A stretch of DNA of 64,000 bases. It comes from Kordia sp039026955 (GTDB lineage: Bacteria > Bacteroidota > Bacteroidia > Flavobacteriales > Flavobacteriaceae). This document shows, piece by piece, positions 18,059 to 27,107 of the stretch. The notes beneath the pieces were generated by a model that saw nothing but the letters and a program-made list of their open reading frames with translations, did no database searches and had not been told where the DNA came from. Location: positions 62,001 through 126,000 of the forward strand of contig JBCCLH010000004.1 in the NCBI GenBank assembly GCA_039026955.1, written 5' to 3'. The number at the start of each line of letters is the position of its first letter. Position 1 is the stretch's first letter. Both the position numbers and the translations under genes were made by a program.

Positions 18059-18096
18059 AATTATCTATTTAGTGTTGTTCTTTCTTAACTACAGTG

Positions 18097-18140
18097 TAAA
18101 GATAATTGCATGATAAGTGATAAAAATGCCGAAAAAACTG
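18097..18140 (-). promoter_or_regulatory. shared RiPP precursor promoter element, copy 1 (P4)
   Basis: On the minus strand: CAGTTTTTTCGGCA, then 22 nt, then TATCTTTA (a Bacteroidota -7-like element), ending 38 bp before the P4 ATG. The same parts with the same 22-nt spacing precede P5 and P6. Confidence 0.7.
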
Positions 18141-18204
18141 ATAAAACTGTTTAGGGTACTTTTGATTTATTTTTCCCTAAAATAGCATGTGTAGACCAAG
18201 GCGT

Positions 18205-20217
18205 TTATACGCTCATGCTATCTATTTGTTGTAGTGTAGGAGTGTTAACAGTGTTTGTAGGTTCAGGAGTTTGTGCGTATGCTACAAAGTACATTTCAAG
18301 CTCTCCTTTCCCTTTTGCTGTTATTTTACCTCTGTATTCAAATATAAAGTCTGGATCGTCTTTTACAAGTGCGTAGGTATTACTGCTAATGTTTACTTTG
18401 CCAATAGCGCCATTGCTTTCCATTCGGCTGGCAATATTAACCGTGTCGCCCCAAACATCATATTGAAATTTTTTCACACCTACAATTCCAGCGACAATTG
18501 GTCCTACATGAATTCCAACACGCATGTCAAAAGCAGGTCTGTTCTGCAATTTATGTGCTTGTTTTCTTTTGGTAACAAATTGTTGCATGTCTAAAGCTGC
18601 CAAAATGGTTTTCTTCACCGCATTAGCATCTGGTTTTGGTAAACCACCCGCTGCCATATATGCGTCACCAATAGTTTTTATTTTTTCTATTTGATAGTGT
18701 TCTATAATCGCATCAAAAGATTTGAAGTAAATATTGATTTCTTCTACCAGTTCTTGCGGGGTTAAATGGGAAGCGGTTTCGGTAAACGATTTAAAGTCGG
18801 TAAATAGGACAGAAGCGGTGTCAAAGTCCTGCGCATCTACATATCCTTTTTCTTTCAATTCGTCTGCTACTTCTTCTGGAAGAATGTTATGTAATAAATG
18901 TTCAGAGCGATCTTTTTCTACTTGAAGTCTCGCTTTGGACTTTCTCACATAATTCAATCTACTGAAAATTGCCAACACAATAATAATCGCAAAACAAACC
19001 GCAATGATGAAAATATTACGTTGCTTTTCTTTCTTAGCCACTTCTTCTTGATGTTGAAGTTTAAGAATGCGTTCTTTTTCCACATTGGCAATACTATCCA
19101 GAATCATTTCTTTTTCAAACTCCATGTTGAGGATTTTATCAGAAGTTTGCTTTAGGTTCAAACTGTCTCTCAACAAGTACATTTGTTCATTATATAGCAA
19201 TGCTTTCGCTGGATTGTTGCTTGCTTTATACGCATCATACAAACATTTGCACGCGTCTTCTTGGCTAGATACTGAATTTATTTTTTCCGCAAGCTTCAAT
19301 CCTTTAGCACAGTTTGTGACCGCGTTTGCCTTTTTACCTATTTTGAGACTGATAGTCCCTAACGCGATTAGTGCTGAACTTTCACTCGAATTACTTTTAG
19401 AAGCCGTTGCAACTTCCAGGGATTGATTGTAATAGTTGATCGCAGTTTTGTAATCTTCTTGCTCTTCGTACAGTTTTCCTAAGTTGTATAATACTTGTGC
19501 TTGTGTTTGTGCAGTTTTGTTTTTAATAGCCAAATCAAGCGAAACTTCAAAATTTTGAAGTGCTTTGGTATAGTTTTTTTCTTGTAGATAGATGTAACCC
19601 AAACTACTCAATACTAATGAAAGTGCTTTTTCATTATCGAATTTCCTGTAGATTTTTTCAGCGATGTCAAAATATCTTTTGGCTTCATTAAATTCATTAA
19701 GTATGGAGTAAATGTTTCCAATATTTTGCGTGGTTCCCGCTACTTGTGCCTCATTATTTAATTCTTCGTGAATTTGAACAGCTATTTTGTAATGATCTAG
19801 TGCTCGGGAATAGTTTCCTAAAACATAATAAATGGCACCTACGTTATTGGTCGCAGAAGCAAGTCCTTTTTTAAAATCAGCTTTTTTAAAGTACGAAGCA
19901 CTTTTTTCGAAGTTGGTCAGTGCTTTATATGGTTTGCCTTGGTAATAGTAAATCGTAGCAATTTGATTGTAACTATCTCCTATAGCTTTGTCATCGTGTA
20001 TTTCCTGATAAATTGATATGCTTTGGTTGACAAAATCTAATGCTTTATCAAAATTTCTATTTTTTATTTCTTCTTTACCAGCCGCTGCTAAACTATCGGC
20101 AACCGTTTTTTGGTCTGATTGTGCAAAAGTGATCCATGACAGCAACACAAAAAAGAGAAACATGCAAAATTTGCATTTCCTCTTTTCTGTGTAGTGTATT
20201 TTTGTTGTTGTAAACAT
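18205..20217 (-). CDS. membrane-bound TPR class III adenylate cyclase
   Basis: A 670-residue protein with a signal peptide/anchor (CMFLFFVLLSWITFAQ, ending about residue 33) and about seven TPR repeats (about 34-340) that should face the periplasm. A coiled-coil stalk (about 355-395), one membrane helix (FIIAVCFAIIIVLAIFS, about 400-420) and a cytosolic class III cyclase domain (about 460-645) follow. The metal-binding Asp residues are in LFTDF and TIGDAYMAAGG. The purine-specifying residues look like Lys (KIKTIGD) and Asp (QYDVWGDTVNIASRM), which predicts cAMP rather than cGMP. It starts 17 bp after precursor P5 and so should be transcribed from the P5 promoter. An adenylate cyclase inside a RiPP operon is unusual. 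Confidence 0.9.
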   Translation of the reverse strand: MFTTTKIHYTEKRKCKFCMFLFFVLLSWITFAQSDQKTVADSLAAAGKEEIKNRNFDKALDFVNQSISIYQEIHDDKAIGDSYNQIATIYYYQGKPYKALTNFEKSASYFKKADFKKGLASATNNVGAIYYVLGNYSRALDHYKIAVQIHEELNNEAQVAGTTQNIGNIYSILNEFNEAKRYFDIAEKIYRKFDNEKALSLVLSSLGYIYLQEKNYTKALQNFEVSLDLAIKNKTAQTQAQVLYNLGKLYEEQEDYKTAINYYNQSLEVATASKSNSSESSALIALGTISLKIGKKANAVTNCAKGLKLAEKINSVSSQEDACKCLYDAYKASNNPAKALLYNEQMYLLRDSLNLKQTSDKILNMEFEKEMILDSIANVEKERILKLQHQEEVAKKEKQRNIFIIAVCFAIIIVLAIFSRLNYVRKSKARLQVEKDRSEHLLHNILPEEVADELKEKGYVDAQDFDTASVLFTDFKSFTETASHLTPQELVEEINIYFKSFDAIIEHYQIEKIKTIGDAYMAAGGLPKPDANAVKKTILAALDMQQFVTKRKQAHKLQNRPAFDMRVGIHVGPIVAGIVGVKKFQYDVWGDTVNIASRMESNGAIGKVNISSNTYALVKDDPDFIFEYRGKITAKGKGELEMYFVAYAQTPEPTNTVNTPTLQQIDSMSV

Positions 20218-20234
20218 GAACCCTTTTTTTGTTT

Positions 20235-20555
20235 TTATCCGCCTGTTGTAGCTCCGCCAAGACCTTGAATTACTGGAAGTAGATCACCTCCACCCGAGAC
20301 AATATCTAGTTGATCCTCTGTCAATTCCATATCTTCTACACATGGCTCTGGTGGTACAAGATTAATGAAAATAGTATTTTGATCCGTTTGATCTTTGACT
20401 ACCATTGTTTTCCCTTCAGGAATAGTTAAACGTTCACCTGATAAAGCTTCGATTGTACTTACTGGATCTTGAATTAATGCCGCTTTAAAGGCTTCATCTT
20501 CCCAAGCTTTTTCTACAATCTTTTTAAATAATATTTGTTCTTTTGTAAGTCCCAT
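20235..20555 (-). CDS. NHLP-type RiPP precursor P5
   Basis: A 106-residue precursor. Leader 1-89 has AWEDEAFKAALIQDPVSTI and MVVKDQTDQNTIFINLVP and ends LTEDQLDIVSGG. The core is only 17 residues, GDLLPVIQGLGGATTGG, with two adjacent Thr and no Cys or Ser, so it would give at most two Dhb. It is preceded by the shared precursor promoter element (33-76 bp upstream) and followed after 17 bp by the membrane adenylate cyclase gene. Confidence 0.9.
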   Translation of the reverse strand: MGLTKEQILFKKIVEKAWEDEAFKAALIQDPVSTIEALSGERLTIPEGKTMVVKDQTDQNTIFINLVPPEPCVEDMELTEDQLDIVSGGGDLLPVIQGLGGATTGG

Positions 20556-20587
20556 AATATCAATATATCTGTTAAGTTAATACATCC

Positions 20588-20631
20588 TAAAATTACACTT
20601 TTGGGTAGGGACGAAAATGCCAAAAAGACTG
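20588..20631 (-). promoter_or_regulatory. shared RiPP precursor promoter element, copy 2 (P5)
   Basis: On the minus strand: CAGTCTTTTTGGCA, then 22 nt, then TAATTTTA, ending 32 bp before the P5 ATG. The layout is identical to copies 1 and 3. Here the upstream extension also matches copy 1 (GTTTTGTCAGT versus GTTTTATCAGT). Confidence 0.7.
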
Positions 20632-20802
20632 ACAAAACCTCCAAATGAAACATAAGTGTCTGATTTTTAGATAATTGTGTTTTATTTAGAATATCCTGTT
20701 TCATGTCTGATAAACGTTATTATGTAGATTTGTAGGTAAAATTAATAGCACAAAGTAGGTTAGGAGCACGTTGCTTCAGATTTTACATATCGTATCATAG
20801 CT

Positions 20803-20847
20803 GGTTGGAATGCTCTGTGATAGTCCAACCTATTTTATTTCACAGAG
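20803..20847. ncRNA. possible H-type pseudoknot in the spacer between cyclase and P5
   Basis: GGTTGGA (20803-20809) pairs perfectly with TCCAACC (20824-20830), and CTCTGTGA (20813-20820) pairs perfectly with TCACAGAG (20840-20847). The second stem starts inside the loop of the first and closes outside it, with loops of 3, 3 and 9 nt. This fits H-type pseudoknot geometry best on the + strand. Read as simple alternative hairpins, they could be a termination switch 3' of the GAF cyclase gene. The rest of the 353-bp spacer holds the P5 promoter and no gene. Confidence 0.4.
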
Positions 20848-20908
20848 AAAGTTCAAAAAACAGCATTCAATGCGCAAAATACTCTAGCACTTTTTTTAAA
20901 ATGATGAA

Positions 20909-23044
20909 TTACGCCAACACGTTGCTGCAACGTTCCATAAATATTTTCGTTGGCTTATCCGTTGGTATCAATTCGTGTGCTTCTTCAAAATATTGTTTTG
21001 CAACGGTCAAATTATCGGATCTAAATGCCGCCAATCCTTGCATGTATTTTGCGTCAAATTCTTTTTGTGCTGCTGTTAATGGTGTTGCTTTGTGACCTAA
21101 TACAGAGAACACACGTACGGGAATGTTTTTTCCTTTCACTAATAAGGTGTCAATTTCTCTACAGTGAAAATCATCTTTTACTTCGTGATAGGTGTTTTCA
21201 CAGATTAAAAGTTTTACTCCGTAGGCTTTTGTAGCGCTTTCTAAACGAGCTGATAAGTTTACGGAATCTCCAATAACAGTATATTCAAAACGTTTTTCGG
21301 CACCAATGTTTCCTGAAACCACATTTCCTGTACTGATGCCAATTCCGATGTTGATGGTTGGTAGTTTTTGGTTGCCTTTGTTTAAATCGTTTAGCATAGC
21401 AAACATGTCCAAAGCACAGTTTACGGCATTTTTTGCATCGGAAATGTTGGCGTATGGCACTCCAAAAACGGCCATGATGGCATCGCCAATGTACTTGTCT
21501 AAAATACCATTGTATTTATGTACAGAAGTAATCATGGCTTCAAAATATTTGTTGAGCAATTCGACAATTTGAATGGCGCCAAATTCTTCGGTAAGTGTCG
21601 TAAAGTTTCGAATGTCTGAAAATAGAATGCTACATTTTGAGAAATTACCCTTTAACAATGATAAGTTATCATGATTCATTACTTGCTTTACCAAATGCTG
21701 TGGAATGTATCGGCTTAAGTTGGATTGAATTCTTTTTTCTTTCGAGATGTCATTAAATACGACAATCGCACCAATAATATTTTCTTTCGCATCTTGCATT
21801 GGCAACACGCTCAGATTTACTGTCACCGATTTTTCACCATTGATGTTTACTTTGAGTTCTTCGTAATAACTTTTAGCGCCTGTGGCAATGGTTTCTTTAC
21901 AATGCGCAAACAATGGTTTTAAGTCGCACGTTAACGAATCAATATGTCGGTTGGTCAAATCGCCTGATTCGGAAAGTTGAAACATCGTGTTGAAGGTTTC
22001 ATTTACCGTACTAATCTTAAATGATTTGTCAACCGTAACAATTCCGTTATCGAGATTTTGAACCAAAATGTCCAAATGATTTTTCATTCCTTGAATTTCA
22101 TCAAAAAGCTTGGCATTTTCAATCGCAATGCGTATTTGACTGGCAAATCCGGTTAAAATATCCAAGTCGTTCGCATCAAAGTCGCCTGTGCGTTTGTTGA
22201 TCGCTTGAATCACACCCAACACATTATGATGTGCATTGAATACCGGAACACTTAAGATCGATTTGGTAACGTATTTTGTTTTTTTATCCACCGCAGGATT
22301 GAAATGCGGATTGCTGTATGGATCGTTTTCAATGATTGGCTTTTTAGAATTGGCAACTTCCGCGACAATTCCTTTGCGCGTGCGTACCACTTTATCTTCT
22401 AAGCCTTTTGCAAAAACGGTCCATAATTCGCCTGTTTCTTCATCTACTAAAAAGAGTGAACTTCTGTCTGCATTGGTAATTTCGGCAGCTTTGTTCATCA
22501 CTACTTGGATGAGTTTATTTAAGTTCAACTCTGAAGAAATGGCTTTGAAAACATCCAATAAGGTTGAAAAGTTATTTTTAATGTGCTCACTGGCAAGATA
22601 CAACTCACTATTTTTGATGATGAGCGTGATGGCAGCGGCAAAACTGTTTAATATTTTGATGTCTTTTTGTGTGAATTCACCTTTAGTTCTGTTTAAACAT
22701 TGCAACGCGCCAACAGCATCTCCTTGTTCGTTAAATACAGGAACACAAATAGCGGATCTGGTCACAAATTGCAATTGCTTGTCGTATGACTGATCAAATT
22801 CCTGATTGGTATTGGTGTTATTTACTATGACAGGTTGTGCATTCTGAAACATCGTTCCGACAATTCCTGTACCGACAGGAACCGAAATGATGATATTTTC
22901 CACTCCTTGTGCTACTAAGCTTTCAAGGGTATTCGCACTTTCATTCCACAAGAAAAAAGTGCTGCGTTCTACATGCATTATTTTAGAGATTTGATCTAAA
23001 ATAGCGTTTACTTCCTGTAATATTTTTTCACTTTTTTGTATCAT
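20909..23044 (-). CDS. cytosolic GAF-GAF-PAS class III adenylate cyclase
   Basis: A 711-residue soluble protein. Two GAF domains lie at about 1-165 and 170-320 (paired SVPVFN segments and FAA.I..AI.NA helices), a PAS domain at about 322-445 (VQNLDNGIVTVDKSF, IVVFNDISKEKR) and a cyclase domain at about 455-640. The catalytic Asp residues are in ILFSDIRNF and LDKYIGDAIMAVFG. Lys in LDKYIGD with Thr in EYTVIGDSVNLSARLE is the pattern of cyanobacterial-type adenylate cyclases. The tail looks like a TPR-like helical pair. The start overlaps the upstream zincin-like gene by 17 bp, so it is the last gene of the transport operon. Confidence 0.92.
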   Translation of the reverse strand: MIQKSEKILQEVNAILDQISKIMHVERSTFFLWNESANTLESLVAQGVENIIISVPVGTGIVGTMFQNAQPVIVNNTNTNQEFDQSYDKQLQFVTRSAICVPVFNEQGDAVGALQCLNRTKGEFTQKDIKILNSFAAAITLIIKNSELYLASEHIKNNFSTLLDVFKAISSELNLNKLIQVVMNKAAEITNADRSSLFLVDEETGELWTVFAKGLEDKVVRTRKGIVAEVANSKKPIIENDPYSNPHFNPAVDKKTKYVTKSILSVPVFNAHHNVLGVIQAINKRTGDFDANDLDILTGFASQIRIAIENAKLFDEIQGMKNHLDILVQNLDNGIVTVDKSFKISTVNETFNTMFQLSESGDLTNRHIDSLTCDLKPLFAHCKETIATGAKSYYEELKVNINGEKSVTVNLSVLPMQDAKENIIGAIVVFNDISKEKRIQSNLSRYIPQHLVKQVMNHDNLSLLKGNFSKCSILFSDIRNFTTLTEEFGAIQIVELLNKYFEAMITSVHKYNGILDKYIGDAIMAVFGVPYANISDAKNAVNCALDMFAMLNDLNKGNQKLPTINIGIGISTGNVVSGNIGAEKRFEYTVIGDSVNLSARLESATKAYGVKLLICENTYHEVKDDFHCREIDTLLVKGKNIPVRVFSVLGHKATPLTAAQKEFDAKYMQGLAAFRSDNLTVAKQYFEEAHELIPTDKPTKIFMERCSNVLA

Positions 23045-24194
23045 AATGCCGCAGTTTTTTTTGAGTGTTATATGTTTTTAATAAGGTGTCAAATCCTTGC
23101 TTGGAAGCTAAGGTAATCATGTCTACTTCACAGATACTTTTGAGTCTGCGTAATTGTTCTTCTGAGGTTTTGATGGTTCCTAAAGTTCTATCAAATGCCG
23201 TTAAGGTATCGCTTATGTTATACATCAACACTTGTAAGCCTTTAAAAGCTTCTTCCGATAGTTGTTTGGGCGATTGATAGTTTTGCAACCGTCCTCCATC
23301 TCTGTACGCGGGATAGTTTTCCAATCCTATAAAGCGCAAAAACCATTGTTTGTGAAATTGCCCAAGCACTTTGGTAATACCAGCATAATCTGCTACAATT
23401 TCGTCGTGCATATTGTTTGCCATACTTCCGTAGTATTGCAAGGTAAATACATGCGCACATTCGTGTTCTCTTCTAATAATGAGTGATGCATCTTTCCAGG
23501 CATCGTCTGTCATGTGTACATCATTACTTTGAACACCGCTATAACCTTTTCGGCTGAGTATAATAATTTTGTCTTTAAAGAGATGAGGTTTTGGCAATAC
23601 ATTTTTTTTAAAGAACTCGTTCCAGTTTCCAAAAGGATTTTCCTGCAACCATTGTGTTTTGAGTGTGTGTATTCGGTGCCAGTTATTGAGACCGTTGATA
23701 CACAAAGCACCCATGGATTTAGGGTAGGCTTTGGGTTCATTTTTGTTTCCCAAAGCATTTAAAATGATGGTGAAATCGTCCGTATTTGGGGTAATTACTA
23801 CGGGAATTTTTCCCACCATAGGGTTTTTATACAATGTTAAACTAAGTTGATTAGGCTGTTGTAATGTTAGGCTTTCACCAGTTGTTTTTTCTTTGCCTCT
23901 TAGCGTTACATTTTTATATGCTTCTGTTTGTGAAATGCCTTCTTTTACTGGGAACTGCAATTGTACCAAGTGTTTTTTTAGCGTTTCAAAAGCTCCTTTT
24001 TCTTTGGCTTCAGCTGCGTACTTTTCCCAAGTTTTTATAAACTCTTTGGATAAATTATGTGATGATTGATTTTTACGAATGAATTTATTTTGGGCGTACG
24101 TCAACAATTCATCAACAGCTGTGTCACTACTGATGAATTGTTCTAAAAATGTACGTTTGTTTTCTTCATTCATTTGTATAGTTTCATTAGGCAA
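23028..24194 (-). CDS. uncharacterised zincin-like protein of the RiPP export operon
   Basis: I do not recognise a named family. The protein is 388 residues, soluble, with no signal peptide. The region REHECAHVFTLQYYG contains an HExxH zinc-binding pattern (H244-E-C-A-H248), followed at about 264 by DEIVADYAG, where a Glu could be the third ligand, as in gluzincin-type metallopeptidases. The N-terminal half is helical (about 1-90) and then has SLTLYKNPMVGKIPVVITPN. It overlaps the ABC transporter gene upstream (8 bp) and the cyclase downstream (17 bp), so translation is probably coupled. A role in leader or peptide processing, or in quality control, is possible but unproven. Confidence 0.7.
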   Translation of the reverse strand: MPNETIQMNEENKRTFLEQFISSDTAVDELLTYAQNKFIRKNQSSHNLSKEFIKTWEKYAAEAKEKGAFETLKKHLVQLQFPVKEGISQTEAYKNVTLRGKEKTTGESLTLQQPNQLSLTLYKNPMVGKIPVVITPNTDDFTIILNALGNKNEPKAYPKSMGALCINGLNNWHRIHTLKTQWLQENPFGNWNEFFKKNVLPKPHLFKDKIIILSRKGYSGVQSNDVHMTDDAWKDASLIIRREHECAHVFTLQYYGSMANNMHDEIVADYAGITKVLGQFHKQWFLRFIGLENYPAYRDGGRLQNYQSPKQLSEEAFKGLQVLMYNISDTLTAFDRTLGTIKTSEEQLRRLKSICEVDMITLASKQGFDTLLKTYNTQKKLRHYDTKK

Positions 24195-27099
24195 TCTGTC
24201 TTTTTGCTAAGCTTGAGAATACACCGTCTTTTTCCATCAATTCCTCATAGGTTCCGTATTCTACAATCGTTCCTTTGTCAAGTACATAGATACGATCTGC
24301 ATTGCGAACAGTACTTAAACGATGTGCAATTACGATTCGTGTTGCCTGTAATTTGTCTAAACTTTCTGAAACGATGTTTTGTGTTCTGTTATCCAAAGCA
24401 CTTGTCGCTTCATCCATAAATAACAATCTAGGTTTGTGCACTATGGCACGTGCAATCATTAAACGTTGACGTTGTCCTCCTGAAAACGTTCCTGCACCTT
24501 CGCTGATAACTGTGTGCATTTCCATTGGCATTTGCTTGATATCTTCTTCCATTCCTGCCATACGTGCTGCTTCCCAGGCATCTTCTAAGGTTAATTCGGA
24601 GTTTCCAACAATGTTTTGGTAAATACTTCCAGACATTAATGCTCCGTTTTGAAGTACCACTCCGATTTGTCTACGCACCAAATCTTTGTTCATAGAATCA
24701 AAGGCATCTCCGTCGTAATAGATAGATCCGTTTTCAGGTTCTTCAAATCCTAATAGCAAACGCATGATGGTTGATTTACCCGACCCGGAAGTTCCGACAA
24801 AGGCAACCATTTCTCCACGATTTATTTTGAACGAAACATCATTTAAAACGAGTGGTTGTTCTTCGTGATATCTGAACTTTACAGAGTTCATTTCAATGTC
24901 TCCTACCAATTCTCCTGGGTCAGTACTTTGCTCTGATGATTCAGGAATTTCTTCTAAGATAGGTTTTACACGTTCGTATAGTGTAATGATATTTAGAGAA
25001 GTAATTAATGCCATACTCATCTTTAAACAGTCACGTAAAAACTGATTGAAAGCACTGATAAATGCCATAAATGCACCTACTGAAATCATTGTTCCCGCGG
25101 CTGCAGCATTACTTACCATATAATAGATGAAAGCAAAGAAAAAGATGCTTGTAAATAATGGATACGAACCGTTGAATACTTCTACATAGTTTTGATAGCT
25201 TCCAGATCTGAATCCTAATTGTTTTAATCTTGCGAATTTATCCGCCCATAATGTAAAGATTCTTTTTTCGCCTCCTGTCACTCTAATTTTACTAATTCCT
25301 GATAAAAATTCAAATAAAAATCCTTGTAAGTCACCTTGTAAATCAGAGATTTCACGATCTTGCTTTAATTTTAACCAACCGACAATTGTCATAAAAGCGA
25401 TGGCAAGTACTGCCAATCCAACGCCAATCCAAGCTAGGCTAGCATCATAGTAAAATAAGAGTCCTAAATTGACAAATGAAAATGCTCCACTCAAAACCGC
25501 TGTCATTACGGTATTTGAAAGAATCTGTCGAATGCTGTTGATACTTAAGGCTCTGTTGGTTAAATCTCCCGCAGAAAATTTTTTGTAAAATGTTACCGGT
25601 AATCGCAATAAGTGATCCACTACTCCTGCTTGCATATTGATACTCGATTTGGTTTCAACTCTGAGTAATAAAACACCTTGCACTAATTGCAATCCTGCGG
25701 TTACCAAACCGAGAATTAACATGATGCCAAATACTTCAAAATGAAGGGATTTGTCCGCTGCAGGAATGACATCATCAAACATAATTCCAGATAAGATAGG
25801 TACAAGTAATCCTATTAAACTACCAGCAAAAGCGGCTAATAATAAGTATTTTGAATCTTTTTTGATACCTTGAATAGCGAAGCTTGCTAATTTTTTTACA
25901 GAAGTCATAGGACCATTAAATCCGTAGAAAAACATATAACAAATAGGCTCTAACTTATCAGCGACCTCATAGTTTACCTTTTCTTCTTCACCTGTAGTCA
26001 CATCTTTTAATATGTATGAAGTTGGTGAATTTTGAATTAATGCTACAGGTCTTTTGTCTTCTTTATAAAAAGCAAGTAAGTGACCATTTTCATCTTTCCA
26101 CCATGTGCCTCTTAATATTATTTTTCGAACTCTTACTTTGGATGCTTGGGCAATGGCGTATAATTGATTTTTAGTGCTGTTTTTGTAAGACTCCATGTAT
26201 TTTGGAGCTTCAAATTTGAATCCAATAGCATTCCCAATAACTTTACACGCTGTAAATAAATTATTGTCTACACCTTTGTCATGAACAGAGGAAGAAGTAT
26301 CTGTATCTTTTTTCCCCATGACAATGGTTCGTAGTTTTTCGAGTGTTTGGGTAAGGTTTGAAGCTTCCGAATCTACTCTTTCTGCAATGCGCAGTTTTTC
26401 TTCTTCAATTTTTAACTTATACCCTGCGATAAGTCGTGTATATAAATGATTTTGTAAATCATTAAGCGCCAACATAAAGTATATTTCATCTTTCAATACC
26501 TCTAACGTATTGATTGTTTTTAATGTTACAGAGTCAGTTACAGCAGTGATCCATAACGTGTTTGAAACCGCAAATGGATATTGAAATTCATCGTCTGTTT
26601 TTACCGTTTGCCCGCTAACATATTTAGTAACTTCTCCTTCTTCTAGTTGACACCAAACCAATCCTTTGGTAGGAAATGCAATGGCTTCCTTTTTTAGTGT
26701 TGTTGGTTCAAAAGGTTCCAAAGATGTGTACAATCTTGGTGAAATTACTTGTTGAATAGTGCTTGCTGTTTTTTGAACCCACTTGTCAATCATTCTTTTC
26801 AAAAAGAGATGATCTATATCAAATAAATTGTTCTTATTGATCGCTACTAAAGAAGCGCCTTTACTCACTACAACAAGTTTTATATTTTTTGCTTCTTTTT
26901 CAGAAGGAATTAAACTGAACAATAGTTCACCTGATTTGGCGCTGTATAAATAGTTTAAAGCACTTACATACGTTCCGTCTTCGTCGATATCAGCATAGAA
27001 AATATCTACTTCGCCAGCGGTAATCATCCAAAAGCGGTTATATTCGTTGAGAACCAATGATTGGTTAGCGGCTAATTTTATTTTTTCATTTTCAAACAT
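24187..27099 (-). CDS. NHLM-type ABC transporter, permease/ATPase with N-terminal regulatory region
   Basis: A 970-residue protein matching the second ABC transporter of NHLP/NHLM peptide systems (TIGR03797-like, from memory). Residues 1-130 resemble a beta-roll of cNMP-binding/cupin type (FWMITAGEVDIFYAD, SAKSGELLFSL). Residues about 130-400 are a degenerate second sensory/peptidase-like part. The six-helix membrane domain spans about 410-710, and the ATPase has VGTSGSGKST, FSGGQRQRLMIARA and LLFMDEATSALD. It acts in the inner membrane with the C39-ABC partner encoded 8 bp upstream. The reading frame overlaps the zincin-like gene by 8 bp. Confidence 0.93.
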   Translation of the reverse strand: MFENEKIKLAANQSLVLNEYNRFWMITAGEVDIFYADIDEDGTYVSALNYLYSAKSGELLFSLIPSEKEAKNIKLVVVSKGASLVAINKNNLFDIDHLFLKRMIDKWVQKTASTIQQVISPRLYTSLEPFEPTTLKKEAIAFPTKGLVWCQLEEGEVTKYVSGQTVKTDDEFQYPFAVSNTLWITAVTDSVTLKTINTLEVLKDEIYFMLALNDLQNHLYTRLIAGYKLKIEEEKLRIAERVDSEASNLTQTLEKLRTIVMGKKDTDTSSSVHDKGVDNNLFTACKVIGNAIGFKFEAPKYMESYKNSTKNQLYAIAQASKVRVRKIILRGTWWKDENGHLLAFYKEDKRPVALIQNSPTSYILKDVTTGEEEKVNYEVADKLEPICYMFFYGFNGPMTSVKKLASFAIQGIKKDSKYLLLAAFAGSLIGLLVPILSGIMFDDVIPAADKSLHFEVFGIMLILGLVTAGLQLVQGVLLLRVETKSSINMQAGVVDHLLRLPVTFYKKFSAGDLTNRALSINSIRQILSNTVMTAVLSGAFSFVNLGLLFYYDASLAWIGVGLAVLAIAFMTIVGWLKLKQDREISDLQGDLQGFLFEFLSGISKIRVTGGEKRIFTLWADKFARLKQLGFRSGSYQNYVEVFNGSYPLFTSIFFFAFIYYMVSNAAAAGTMISVGAFMAFISAFNQFLRDCLKMSMALITSLNIITLYERVKPILEEIPESSEQSTDPGELVGDIEMNSVKFRYHEEQPLVLNDVSFKINRGEMVAFVGTSGSGKSTIMRLLLGFEEPENGSIYYDGDAFDSMNKDLVRRQIGVVLQNGALMSGSIYQNIVGNSELTLEDAWEAARMAGMEEDIKQMPMEMHTVISEGAGTFSGGQRQRLMIARAIVHKPRLLFMDEATSALDNRTQNIVSESLDKLQATRIVIAHRLSTVRNADRIYVLDKGTIVEYGTYEELMEKDGVFSSLAKRQIA

Positions 27100-27107
27100 A
27101 ATTCCTA

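Noticed and set aside
18097..20631. Sigma-54 promoters in front of precursors, because of the GGCA motif
   Set aside because: The required GC about 10 nt after the GG is missing in all three copies, whereas a TAnnTTTR -7 element is present.
22236..22793. 185-codon plus-strand frame opposite the GAF-cyclase gene
   Set aside because: The minus frame has clear GAF and cyclase motifs throughout. The plus frame shows no domain and is an antisense shadow.
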